64,000 bases of DNA from Schistosoma haematobium (lineage: Eukaryota; Platyhelminthes; Trematoda; Strigeidida; Schistosomatidae), in contig NC_067195.1 in NCBI RefSeq assembly GCF_000699445.3, forward strand, positions 64,228,591 through 64,292,590, in the 5' to 3' direction. Each line of letters starts with the position of its first letter. Position 1 is the stretch's first letter. The position numbers and the translations under genes are program-made. Under the pieces are notes generated by a model, which ran no database searches, had not been told where the DNA came from, and worked only from the letters and a program-made list of their open reading frames with translations. This document shows, piece by piece, positions 1 to 14,328 of the stretch.

Positions 1-1592
1 ACAACAGGATCCTGTTGAGCCATGAATTTGTTGTAGATAAAACTAAGTTATTATTAAATTGTTAGTAAATAAGCAAACATTCGTATATTAGTGTGTGAAA
101 AAGATCGTACGGAGTCTCACAATAGGATGAAACAGCCGTCCAGTGCTTCCAGGTTTTCAGTGGTGGTCTAACATTAATCGGTTCGTGATCTCAATCAAAA
201 TATTATATTTTTATTTCTTCCTTATTGCTATTTATCGTCAACTGAAGTTTCACAGTAAGTTTGTCTACGAATAGTTAGTTATCTGTAGAAAATGAATGAT
301 CCAACTATTTGAAGAAGATATATTTCAACCTATATATTTGTTTGAGCTAGTTGAAATATTCCTCGTTATCAGCTTATTCGTTTAAATTTAGTCTATACTC
401 ATTCATTCCATGGTTTATTCATGCCAACAGAAGTTGATAGTATCTATGAAATTCAATCCATTCTAACACCTTAGATTTTATTTTCAAAATATAATGAAAT
501 ATATCTTATAGTTAAATAATAAGAAGTAGAATAATTGACAAAGTAAAATTACCTAGATAACATCTCCACATGTTTCAGATTAGTAGACAATAATATGATC
601 ATCATTTGTGGGTTCCTATCATTTTAATATTATTGGTTAGGTTTATATGTCCTTATATCTATCCTTATATATATATATTTCTCTACCCAACAACACATGT
701 CTATTTACAGATTGTTTCCCAATTGTAACTGTTTATAATTTTAAAAATCCTTTCAAGGTCATTGAACCAATTTCACGCATAGAAACCTCAGTTCTTCTCA
801 TTTCAATACACTCACTATACTAGTTATCATTGTTATTATTATTATTTTGTATATATATATTTTTCACTTGATGCTTCATATAAAAGCATTATCATAAATT
901 GGATTAACATTTTACATTGGCATAGAACAGGGTTTTTTCCTTTCTATTTATATATTTACATGAGTTCATGGTGTATAACTTAGACCGACTTGTTTTTATT
1001 ATTTTTCATTTTGTATACACATATTTCAGTTTTAAAAGGATTATACAAAGTTTTCATTGAACATACTATTTCTAAATGAATACCGGATGTTTATATGTAC
1101 GTATGCATATACATACACTTTTTTTTAAAAAAAAAGATGTTTTAAAGTCTGAATTACTAGACTAACTGCACAAATCAACACTTTGTTTCAGTATGCACAA
1201 TAGGGGAACTTTCAAATGGTCTGTCTGTATAATAGTCAAACTGCATTAATACACAAATATATATGTATATATATGTATATCTATGTATAATATGTGCCTT
1301 TATCGCTCACAATTCGAAGATTCTTTGACCACATATGATGGTTTATACTTTACAATTTATAATTTTCATCATGGATAGGTGCTTTGAATTAATGAATACA
1401 TAATTTAAAAAAAGAAGAGAAACATATATATATTTCTTGAGTTAATCTGTATCTAACCACTACGATTGCTGTATATACTACAAGAATTACTTTATCATTA
1501 TGGATTTCTATAAACATGAAATTGTGGATAATTAATATTATTAACCTCTTCTAAATCAAACTCCAACTATATCAAAGTTTACTGATTAAATA
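1..1592 (+). other. 5' flank / possible 5' UTR of protocadherin
   Basis: AT-rich sequence with no open frame of note. It holds a family B fragment at 105-199 and TA/TG-rich runs (about 1254-1290). The promoter cannot be placed; a noncoding upstream exon outside the window is possible. Confidence 0.5.
105..199 (+). mobile_element. Family B hammerhead SINE, 3' fragment (copy A)
   Basis: Matches the family from the middle of the hammerhead motif into the tail: GAGTCTCACAATAGGATG, GAAAC, GCCGTC then CAGTGCTTCCAGG, then the TGGTGGTCTAA tail. The CTGA half of the core is missing. The tail end (AATCGGTTCGTGATCTCAA) matches the variant tail of the copies at 11168 and 18906. Confidence 0.7.
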
Positions 1593-3365
1593 ATGAATTA
1601 TTTATACTGCCGTTACTATCAGTTAACGTTCATTTTATGTATTTTTCATTGGGTTTTACTATTATCAAGAAAATGTCTAGCGGTAGATGAAATTGAATTA
1701 CGTCTTCGTATGCGTGAAGAAATTGCACCATCTACACGTATTGGTTCAGTTATATCAAGTTTACCCGTTAATTTACGATCACAAATGCATTTTTTAACTG
1801 ATAGTACATTTTTTACAGTCACACCAACAAGTGGTGAAATACGTGTTGGACGTTTAGTTGATAGAGAACGACTATGTCCGGAATTTAAACTTTGTTGTGG
1901 TGTGATTACATGTGAATTAAAAGCTAGTATTTTTGTAACAAATAAAGCTGCGGGAGAATTTGCCGCTAGTGTTTTATTGAAAGTGGAAATTCAAGATCAA
2001 AATGACAATAGACCAACATTCAATGCACAAAGTCAGACAGTTACTTTATCTGAAGCTACTGCTGTGGGCACATTAATAAGTATTAATGCAGCGACAGATG
2101 CAGATATTGACCCTGAAAATCAGATACAACGTTATACTCTTGTCGAACCTACAGGCACATTTAAACTAGATTTATCTGGACTCCCTACAGTTCGTTTAGA
2201 ATTATTACGTCCACTTGATAGAGAACAAGTATCTGAATATAAGGCAAGCTTAGAAGCATGTGATCCTGGTGCATGTACACGACAAACACTAGAAATCCAA
2301 ATTCTTGACGAAAATGACAATAGCCCACGTTTAGCAAACACCCGATTTAATAAACGATTAATTGAAAATATTCCAGTTGGTACTGTAGTATTACAACTGA
2401 ACGCTACTGATATTGATTCAGGAGAAAGAGGCAGGGTTATGTACAGTTTTCATGGAAAAATTGATTCCGATTTAACTGAAACATTTGAGCTTGTTCGAGA
2501 TACCGGTGAAATTAAACTAAAAAGACCGTTAGCAGCAAATATACGTGATAGCTATGAATTCAAAATTATTGCATGTGATGCAGTAAATAGAGCATGCAGT
2601 GGAGATGAGAATTCAACTGCTGACATCACATTTACTGTGGAAGATGTGAATAATTTCCCACCATCAATTCATGCTGTGGCTGCAGGAGCAGCACTAGTTA
2701 CTGGCTCAATCGATCAAAATAAAGGAATTGAGTCAAAAACAGGTGAATCAGATCATAACAATTTCAATGAACCAAAACCCGGTGACGAATTAAGTATCTT
2801 AGAGAATTCTCCACCAAGTCAAATAGCAGTTTTAACTGTTCGTGATGATGATACTGGTGATAATTCTAAAGTATCATGTTCGTTAAATGATACGAATAGT
2901 AACATATTATCAAACGGTGAAAAGACCACCCAAAATTTTATACTTACTCCTAGTACTCCAGGAATTTATTCATTACGTACTGCGAAAGTATTTGATTATG
3001 AAAGTGAATCAACTGTACGTACAACAGTTGTTTGTCATGATTATGGTAAACCACAACAACTAACTTCAGCTAGAGTGATTACAGTACAAATAATGGATGT
3101 TAATGAATTTCAACCGGAATTTTCACGTCGTGTTTATGTTAGTCGAGTACCAGAAAATGCACCACCAGGAATGGATATTCTTACAACTACAGCATTAGAT
3201 AGAGATAGAGCTGCTATTTTAAGTTATAAATTTGCACCTACTTCAACATTATCATTTAATGAAGAGGGAAAAGATTTACATAAATCTGATAGTACACAAA
3301 CAGACGATGGAGTTTATAAACATTTTATTATTGAATCACAAACTGGAATAATACGAACAAGTCAA
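1593..3365 (+). CDS. Protocadherin exon 1: signal peptide, cadherin repeats 1-4 and start of 5
   Basis: Encodes residues 1-591. The ATG is preceded by an in-frame TAA six bases upstream (1587-1589), so it is the first possible start of this frame in this exon. Residues 10-30 are a hydrophobic stretch ending in CLA before VDE, a good signal-peptide cleavage site. EC1 ends at DQNDNRP (~135-141), EC2 at DENDNSP (~239-245), EC3 at DVNNFPP (~351-357), EC4 at DVNEFQP (~502-508). The EC3 and EC4 linkers deviate from DxNDN. Between EC3 and EC4 (about 358-397) lies a low-complexity spacer. Predicted N-glycosylation sequons occur at about N270, N340 and N432. The exon ends at CAA before GTAAGT (phase 0). 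A whole-ectodomain large first exon is typical of protocadherins. Confidence 0.93.
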
Positions 3366-6300
3366 GTAAGTCATTTCAAAACGTTTTTTAAAATTTTCTT
3401 AATAAAAAAGAATATTTCAATAGTTGAGATCACGAGTTAATTGAAGCTAGACCACTATGGAAAACCTGGAAGCACTGGATGGCTGTTTCGTCATATTGTG
3501 GGACTCTTCTGCAGTGCGCATTCACGACCCCACATCGCAGGATTCGAAACCAGGACATGTCAGTCTCGCTCGTGAACGCTCAACCACTAGACTACTGAGT
3601 TGGCCGGTATCCAACCGTGTTAATGTCTAACTTCAACTAATCCACAAAATTGAGCAACATATCCACCATTGTCATCAGTGAGTTACCATCTCACAATTGA
3701 CTCGGTTGAACTCCACTGGTCACTACTTCTCATTAGAACTTCAGGATATACATCTTGAATCCAGTCACTAGCGAGCATATGTTGATTCGTATTGTAGTAG
3801 TTTCAATAGTTTAGATCATGAGGATAATAAAATTGGTTATTCATTTTAACTATTTACAGATTATGTTTATGAGTTGGAATTTTGTTTACTAATAAAAAAG
3901 TGTATGAAAAATTAACAACAAAAAATGTTTTGACCTTAGTTTATTCAAAGTTTTTCTCCTTTGGAACAGTTGATGTCTAATTTCCTCCTTTTAAAGATCC
4001 ATCATTCTTGTTAAATTGTAGTTTTGTATATATATGTGTGTGTGATTAAAATCTCTTTTTCTAATTTATAATGTTTGCCTAACAGAAACATCCACACTTA
4101 TCTACAGTTTTGATAGGATTTCTTTGTTTTATATTCAGTTCTGAAAATGATCTGAGAATATTAATCAGATTTTAGCACATTATGGTACTTTTTTTTGTTA
4201 TCTCTATTTATGTAGTCCGGATTGAAAATTCGATGAGGATGATGATAGATTGAATATTTTACAAACATATTTGTCCCTAAATTTGATCGGATAGTTTCAC
4301 AGTATTTGAGCGCCGAGTTAATGTGAGACATTAAAGAGGAAGAATGTATTTGTAAAATCCCAGCGAATGAATTTGAAGTAAATCCAACGTTTCGTCTGGA
4401 AATATATTTCCATGAAAAAGCTTGGACCAGATTACCAGACAAAACATTGAATTTACTTCAAATCCATTCGCTAAGATGTTACAAATACATTCTCCCTCTT
4501 TAATATTCATCCCTATATGAAGAAAATACTATAAGAAATTAATTTAACAGCATTTAGAATTATTAGCTTCAGTAAAGAATGAAAATAATCATCGTTAATG
4601 AGTTAGGAAACTAGGATTGAAGAGAGTTAGTTCAGTGTTCTTTGATTTTCATTGGTTGCATCATTTAGTCAATCATAGAAAAATTGGAACCTAAACAAAT
4701 ATAATTTGATCGAACTAGCCCTACAATAAAAGTACAGTTTAAAAATTATTAAATTGAATACCAAACTTCTATAAGTAGTTATTGTATCAGCTTCAGAAAA
4801 AAGAATTAATCATAGATCATGTGTATTTACCAAATAAAAGATGTAATATAATTTCAAAACTTAAGATCTAGGGAATGACAGAAAAGGAATATTTCACAGA
4901 TTGAAATCATGAGTCAATTGAAGCTAGACTACCATGGAAAACCTGGAAGCACTGGACGGCCGTTTCATCCTAGTATGGGACTCCTCAGCAGTGCGCATCT
5001 ACGATACATCTTTTCCATTGTGAGCGTTTATAAGCCACGTTATCAGCTTTTTTTAAACAAAGTGGGTTTATAAATCAGAATTTTCGAAAATTAAATTATT
5101 TTTGCAAATCTTCCACTTTCATCGAGAAAGACCTGTTTATTTGCCATCTTTATAAAGGTTTAACTAAGGATTTCTTTATATCTTTGATTTGTTGTGTAAG
5201 ATTCTGATATTCTATTTGCAATAGTGATAAGGGTATGAAAACTAACCGTAGATATTCAATGGCATACTCTTAGATATTGTCGAAAATAAACTAATACGAA
5301 TGGTCTATTGCATAATAAACACTTATTCTGAATTTCGAAAACAAAACAATGTAATGTACACTAAGTTTCAACCATAACACGCTCTAATTTCGTTGACTGC
5401 AACCTTAAAACAATTCTTTCTGAAATATTTCTTAAACCTGACGACTAAAGTATATCATTATACAATTAAATGAAGAAAAAAGGGAATGGGATAATGCATT
5501 TAATCTTGTCCATCAAATATTTTTCATTACATTTTTTTGTTTAACAGTAAGACATAAATATGAAACTAAAAATGATAGACTTAATACAATAATAGTTCTT
5601 ATTACGAGAAATGTTTTACGGCCTTTATAACAGTTTATACTTACCATTTGACCATCAAAATACTTTCATCAACAAAAAAAACTTCAAACTTAACATCGTT
5701 AGGCAATGAATATTATACACTTACTTACGCCTGTTACCCCTCATGAAGGAGCATAGGCCACTCACCAGCATTCTCTATCCACTTTGTCGTAGACAATTCT
5801 TTCCAATTGTTTTCAGATACTATTAATCCTTTTAACATCTACCTTCAATTCTCGGTGCTGTGCGTTTTTCAGTTTTTCTCTTCTCCTTTGATCTTGAGGA
5901 TTTCAACTGACGGACGCAGTTGGGTAATTTTCTCAATGTGTGTCTTATCCACTTCCAGCGCTTCTTCCTAATTTCTTCTTCCGTTGGGATCTGGTTTGTT
6001 CTCTCTCACAATAGATTGTTGCTGATAGTATATGGCCAACAAATCCAAAGTATTTCGAATAGAAAATAGTTAATCAATATTTGTATATTTCGACGATGGT
6101 TGTGATAGTCCTGTTGGAATGATGTTAAATAAGTTTAGTATAACTTTAATGATCAAAATATAAATATTTATTTTTACAGAATTTATAGTATATTTGTAAT
6201 ATCCCAATGAGTAGAAAAATTAGGTTTTCTGACGTTTCGTGGCTTAGTGTAAGTCACCTCTTCAGGGAATAACAATCTACCCAATGCTCAATTGATTCGA

Positions 6301-9300
6301 AATTATCAAATCAAACCTTGGTAGTGATACCTATTTGATAATTTGCAATTTGTTTTTGATTTGAAATGTTTCAAGTTGCTTGATTTACATAATTCAAAAA
6401 TGGAAATGAATTATTTCAAATATTTCATCATTCTATTTTAAAATTGATGAGTTACCTTAAAAATAAATTGAAGAAAAACTAACACTCTTGCCCCGTTTCT
6501 AGTCTAGTTGGCCTTTTATTTTTATATATAAATGCTTTTAACAAGTATATGTGTGATCAGATTGTTCGAAATGTATTGCGCTAATATATCACCTAGTTCT
6601 GATAATCATCGTCTTCTAATTACATTATCGAAATAGTATAATTGTGTTTGTACAATCAACAAAAATGAACTGTAAAGCTTGAATAATTGTCAACGTACAT
6701 TTTATCAGTTTTTAATGGGTATCGATAATATATCAACTTTCTAATACATATATATTACGTGGCCTCTTGAATGTAAATGTTATTTCGAATAATGTATCAC
6801 TGTCTTTTCCAATATACGTCTATGAAATAGCTTAATATTACAATTTTGTGCTAACACCTAAACAAACAAAATCTTAAAGAATATCTTACATTTTTTAAAG
6901 AAATATGGCACGTAAAAATAGTTACTAATAAGATCTTTCTCAGATCGATTTCGTTGCGTTAAACTACTTAAACAGTATTCAAAAATAACACGTCTATAAG
7001 TATGTGTTTGTTTGGTTAAAGAATTACTTGTTAACATGTCAACGTAAATTTCTCTCTGCACTGATTTTTACTTATTTATTTATTTAGCCTGTTACGCCCC
7101 CCCCAACGGGGCATAGGTTGTCAACCACCATTCTCCAATCCACTCTGTCTTGGGCCTTCCTTTCTAAATCTCTTCAATTGTTGTTCATTCTTTTCATATC
7201 TGTCCCTATTGTACGGCGTAATGTCTTTTTTGGTATGCCTCTTCTCCTTTGGCCCTGAGGGTTCCAGGTGAGGGATCACTTTGTGACACAACTAGGTGCT
7301 TTCCTTAATGTGTGTCTTATCCACTTCCAGCGCTTCTACCTGATTTCTTCCTCCATTGAGATCTGGTTTGTTCTCTCTCATAGTAGGTTGTTGTTTATAG
7401 TATCTGGCCAACGGATTCGAAGTATTTTGAGTAGACAAATGTTAATAAACACTTGTATCTTTTAGATAAAGGCTTTCGTAGTTCTCCAAGTTCCCGCACT
7501 ATACAATAGAACTGTCTTCATATTTGAGTAGATGTAAATGTTCCTTTTGTCTTTCAATTATACAGATGAATAATGTGACTAAGAAATACAACTGATTATA
7601 ATTTCCTACTATGAATCTTTACTATTTCCATTCTACCTACTGTAATGTTCCGCAGTGAAAATATTTATTACACAGAGATCGAAAAAGAAGAATGTCATTT
7701 CATATTGTACATGAATGATAACAGAAAACTAAATACGAAAAATAGACCATATACATTTCAGAATTCGCTTCACATAGTAAAATTCAATTGTGTCAATGTT
7801 AATCACTTGATTTATTAGTCTTAAGTCATTTCAACGAACTAAAAAATCCAGTCAATATTCTGTTGTCCTTTCTATAATAGAAAATGTAACAGAAATTACA
7901 TTTGACGTATTTTGTTCATTTTTTAGAGTAAAAATCTATTTTGTAAGTTTACAATATACTTCCTTCTCCACTATAGCGTTAGATTAATTTACTGACATTG
8001 TCTGTTTCATATTCCTTATATATATACATATCCAGTTTTTAAGGAAAATTACTAATATCTGATTATTGATTTAATTCGACATTCTTATCATATTAGAATA
8101 CAATTGGATAAGCGTGAAATACTGATTGTCTAAGAGTAATAGGTCAAGTGGAAAAAAAATATATCACAAATTTAAAGGTATTCGTTCCATATGCTACCGT
8201 TTAAATCAATCGATATAGATAATACTAGAAACTTGACATGGTGATACACAAAATAATTTATACTATTTTCATGTAACTGGGTCAATTTTCACTGAAATGT
8301 AACATATTATTATCGTTGTTGTCTGTTATTAGTTCCATTCGTTTTATATACTATATCACATATGAAACATAACATTTTATGATGTTTGTAATGTTTTAAC
8401 TGTCCACTTTACTGATTCTAGGATAATAGTTCTGATGATCTTTAAAAGAAATAAAAAGAGAATGCAACTAGACTGTTATATTTTCTAGAAGTTTTATTTA
8501 AAATAGACTAGATTATAGAATTGTCAATTTTCTTTTCCTCTTTCGCAATATATGCTAAGTTTTGTCAATTATTTTGCTTTGAGAATGATACAATATTGGT
8601 ACTCAAGTTAAATTAGACTATTACATTTTTTACTACTTATACAAATACTAATGTTAATATCATTCCTGAGTGTTGATTATGCGTTTCCCTTAATAAAACA
8701 GAATTAAAATGGAATAATGGAATAAAATAGTCTATAATCTCATTGAATAAGAAAAAGAGAATCCAGCGAAGAAAATTTTCTGTTCAATGAAATCCTATAA
8801 ACATCCATTTACCATATAACTATATATACGAATGTACAGTTGAAGTAAATGATTTCGTCGAAAAGGAATAATATATTTAAATATCTTGACTGTATATCAT
8901 GCTTTATAAGAACTTCGATATTTAAGTCTGCATAAGTTTACAAGATACACTTTTGAATATAATATTTCACTGAAGATTGATCACATCAACAAATCAGTTT
9001 GCTAAATGTTTAACTAATTCACTATAGGATAAAGTTTTCTTTTTTTCTTGTTGTTGTCTCTTTACCCGATATTCTACGATTATATGAAACTAATTTTCAT
9101 ATTTCACTGGTTGAAATCATGAGTCAATTGAAGCTAGACCACTATGGAAAGCCTACAAGCACTGGACAGCCATTTCGTCATATTGTGGGACTCCTAAGCA
9201 GTACGCATCCACGATCCCGCCCCCCGCGAGATTAGAACCCAGGACCTATCAGTCTCACGCCAGGCGCTTAACCAACTAGACCACTGAGCCGGCATCAAAC

Positions 9301-9859
9301 GGTGAGGAGTCCCATACTAGGACGAAATTGCCGTCCAATGCTTCCAGGTTTTCTATGGTGGTCTAGCTTCAACTGATTCATGATTTCAATCAGTGAAATT
9401 TCTAAAATCTCCACAAAATCCATTTTGATAATTTTTATATGTTATGAATCATTATGATATAAAACTAAATCATCAAGCGAAAAATAAAAACATATTTGCT
9501 TGTACTTAATTACCCCTTTTTCATTCTTCTACACTCTATAGCTGTTCGTCACTCTTAATTAAATAACTTATGCAAATGAAAATTGTTTCACAAAAAAAAA
9601 TAATAATTTCATTAGAGATTTTTATATTAGTTCAAGTTATTATTGATGATAGTATAAATAATGTTCTTATTACATTTATCCTAGTAACAATGGAAAAACT
9701 AGTCAGAGATATTTATACACACATTTTTATTCACTTGAGATATTATCTGTTTTTTAAAAAAAAGAAAATAGATATATATTAGAATATTCTATAACACACT
9801 GACTTTTTCTCATTCCCGGTTTAAACATTCATATATTAATAATACCTAAGAAAAGAAAA

Positions 9860-9907
<48 letters not shown>

Positions 9908-12900
9908 GAGAAAATTCGAAGTATTTTCTTATTTTTTCATGTTAAGTAAATTATTAGAAAGTAGGGTTTTTGTGGAGATTGTAGTAATTTGATAGTTGAA
10001 TTCATGTATCAATTAAAGTTAAACTATATAGAAAACCTGGAAGCTTTTAGTATAGGACTCATTAGCAGTGCATATCTACAATCCCGCCTGCGGGATTTGA
10101 ACCGTTGGGTGCTGGCTCAGTGGTATAAAAGTTAAGCTCTCACACACGATATAGGGGATCCCAGATTCGAATCCAGCTGGCTGGATTGTGGATAAGCACT
10201 GCTGAGAAGTCCCGTACTAGGATGAAACGGCCGTTCAGTGATTGAAGGTTTTCCATGGTGGTCTAGCTCCGAGTGGCTCATGATTTCAACTATTGAAACT
10301 ACTACAATATCCACAAAACACCTTCTGACATTAATCAACATATGCTCACTAATGACTGGATTCAAGAGGTATATCCTCGAGTTCTAATGAGAAGCAGTGA
10401 CCAGTGGAGTTCGACCGGGTCAGTTGTGAGATGGTAACTCACTGATGACAATGGTGAATGTGTTGCTCAATTTTGTAGATTAGTTGAAGTTAGACATTAA
10501 CACGGTTGGATACCGGCCAACTCAGTAGTCTAGTGGTTGAGCGTTCACGAGCGAGACTGACATGTCCTGGTTTCGAATCCTGCGATGTGGGGTCGTGAAT
10601 GCGCACTGCAGAAGAGTCCCACAATATGACGAAACGGCCGTCCAGTATTTAAATTAAGTAAATTAGTTGAACTCAGTAAGAAGTACTGATTCTAATTATT
10701 ATTATTTCGCAATGTATTTTGATATTAAAATAGTATTTTCTTAAGGTTTCTAATTAATTTAATATTTCTATGGTATGAGTAGTGAAGGTCAATTTCATGC
10801 AAAACAGAAGAAAAAGCATAACAGTGCAATAATGAATCAGAATGCAAGCACATTTGACGAAACTTCGTATTTTGTTGAAAATGATTTCAATGATACAAAC
10901 CATATAAACTTTCATTTTGAATTGATATTTTGTAAGAAAAATTGAGATTAGACAGTTTGAAATATTCTTTCGTGTATTCTGAAAAAGACAAATATACTTT
11001 TATCATTTTTATTATGAGTGACAATGACTAGAATATACGAGATTGTAATTCTGATGTCTAAAGGTGGTGATAGAGTTAGGAAGTAAGCAAAACAAGCAGT
11101 TAGGTCAATAATGATGATATGTTTATGTACATTTTATGTAAAGGGCTGTAAAGATTGTTGAGTCTCATTAAAATCATGAACCGATCAGGTTGAAAGCACT
11201 AGTGAAAATCTGGAACCACTAGAAGGCCGTTTCGTCCAAGAAAAGACTCTTCGGTGGTGTGCTTCCACAACACGGAGTGTTGAATCCAGCACCTGTCTCG
11301 CGCGAAAGCGTAATCTTTAGACCATTGAGTCGGCATCCAAAAATGGTACTATCTAAATTAAGTCAATCTACGACTTTCCATGACCAACGTCGTTTGTCTT
11401 ACGTCGGTCACTGCCTTACACGTATTAGCTTTACTGGTCACGGTTTCTTGAAAGCATTACGGAAATGTCCTCTCAAAGTTAGTTACCAGTAAGCACATGA
11501 TAGTTCTGATTGAGGGGTTGTGGGGATTGTTGAGTTTGTTTGATTATTAGGTCTCACAGAGTGAACACTTTCTAGAGTTTAATCCGTTGTTGGGTTATCA
11601 GTACGAACATTTGAAAGTCATATACGAGTAAGAAACAGATATTCAGCGCATCTTGGTTATCCGCATCTGTCTGGCTTAATCCACTTCGTGATACAAAATA
11701 TGTTCAAGCCATCGATTATCGACATTGGCAGATCATGAATAATAAACCAAATATAACTCCACTTCGTATGTAAAGACAATGGTCTTCCTCATGTAAAAAA
11801 CATGGGAAGACTTAACAACTCAAATTTATGGTTTTGGTAGAAATCGTTGTTGTATTGTTGACCTCACATTGAGTTCTCCGTACTGTGATTACTTAATTAA
11901 GTTTGAATAACAATTAGAAAGATCAAGTTCATTAATGTTTGTTTTCACTCCGTAATTCACCAAATTTATGTTTCTAAGTATGCCCCGTAGAGAAAAATAG
12001 AAGTTTTATATAACTTTTATCATCAATAAAACCAACATGAACTACAGCAGACAGATGAATGTGAAGTGAAACACAAATAAGAAATTGAGTTCACCTAGTC
12101 TAGACTACTTCAATTTTAATCAAAGTTAAATAAATTTGTTTTACACCTTTTTCTGTTACGAACCCCCTGCTAATTACCTATGGTCAGTTATTAAGAAAAC
12201 TTCTGTTGAGTAATATAAATCATTTCAAAGTTAGCATTATCAATAAATAAAGAATTGTGAAAATCATTTTCATCTCAAAATGACTCCGGCTAGATAATTA
12301 CAGAAAACTATAGAGAGCTGAAAGTTAGTTTCACTTCAGTTTACGAATATACAGTAGTTCTCTCCAAATATATTAAAGGCATTTTAATGTTTTAATTGAT
12401 TAAGCTTTGTTGAATGCAAGGGACTAATTGTCAGTGGGATTAGTTTATTGCCTCCTTATATCATGATTGATTATACACTGAATTCGATTGATATTTCATC
12501 AAGCTAAAGGAAACAAGCGAAATAGTTCAACAAAAGTATCCCACTTGATTAAAAGTTACGATAATCAATTTCCTTTCATGCATATAAGAAAATTGTACAA
12601 CAATTCTCATTGTACTTGACAAAGTAATTGATTGTTAACTTTAAATCACACTGTACTGCATTAACATCATCATCTCACCAGGATATTTCAAACTAGATCA
12701 TAAAATATTCAAGAATTTCCGTAAGTTCTCATAAGTTGAGAAAATGAGTTGATCAATCACTCTACGTCACCACTGTTCAGTGTTAGGTTAAGGAAAATCT
12801 TGCACTGAGCACATCCGAATATCGACTGTTTTATAAAAACCTTATTCTTTTAATGTAAGCTCTACCTACACTCCTTTACAGGATATTCCGTTTATCTTTA

Positions 12901-14099
12901 TATCTCATTAATAACTTCCTCTTTTCTGAAGGTGCAGTCATTCACTACCACAGCGTCTGCATATTTATCACTTCTGACAAACCCTAGATGTAACTGTATC
13001 ATTCTGAACTCCAACCAAATAGTATGTTTTAAGACAAATGGATGATAATTCATTTTATATAAAAACACAGTTTCGCTATTATTATTTTAACGTAATTTAG
13101 TTAAATACTTTTTCATTTTCTGTCACTAGCTACTTTACCTAATACTTTAGTAAATTATTTCGAATCGAATAGCTAGTTGTCTTTTATTGAATGACTTTTA
13201 TTATTGTGCATCTAGTTAATAATCACTCATGACATATTATATTTAGTCAATTAATATATGAATAGATGAACTCACTCACAGCTCAGAACCTGAAGCACTG
13301 ATATATTTGAAAGAGTTTTGTCCTGTGATGTTTACTATGTCAGAAAATTCTTACAATCATATAATAACTTTCATTACTTACTCTGTAAGTAGAAGAAGAT
13401 TTTATAAACATTTGGACGACTAACAGATATTATCGAACTGAAAATAACTTAATACTGATTGTTCCCAATCCATTGATTACATCTTCACTTCTAGCCAATT
13501 TAAGTTCTAATGTGATCATACACTCAATTCCTCAGGTATCCTACTTACCTCGAGCAGTTTGTCATAAAGTTAATCACCAGTTGTATTGATCTTAGTGAGT
13601 CCATTAAATTCATAACCAAAACAGTAATGTTATTCAGTATCCATTACTTCTCAATGAATTATAATTAAGATAAATTTTCTAAAATTAATTATAATTAATT
13701 CATGGATAAAAGAATATAATTACACCGTATTACTTTAATGGTCAATGTATATAAATAGGATTACTTGTTAGATCAGATTCAATAATAAAATAAGGAATTT
13801 AACAACAAAAAAAACTAGTGTAATTAATTTACTAATGATGTTTGTCTGAATAGTTGATATTTGTCAGGAAATAAAATAAAACGCCCACATAACAATAATG
13901 AATAACAAAACAACAATCTCATTTATATTAATTGTTACCATGACGAAAAAAAGATCTTGAAAAAGCTGCAAATGAACATCAACTATCAATTATGAATGTG
14001 TTGTGTTTTTTTTAAATATTTTGTTGAAAGTAAATTCTATTTTTGGTCTATTTGATCGTCTTTTCTTTGACTACTTCGTGTTACTACTACTACTACTAT

Positions 14100-14132
<33 letters not shown>

Positions 14133-14276
14133 CTCTGTAGAAAAGGAAGACTTGGCGGGGAAAACCGATTGATTTTCTGAGCAAAATCACGTAGTAACTT
14201 TGTGAAATATGAAAATCATACATTCAATACATCAATTTTATATCTTTCTTGTATCGTACATCACACTACTACTATA

Positions 14277-14328
<52 letters not shown>

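Noticed and set aside
9570..9782. 70-codon plus-strand frame
   Set aside because: Ile/Lys-rich chance frame in AT-rich DNA with no motif.
11259..11492. 77-codon plus-strand frame overlapping a SINE
   Set aside because: Its first part is family B sequence (copy F); the rest has no motif.
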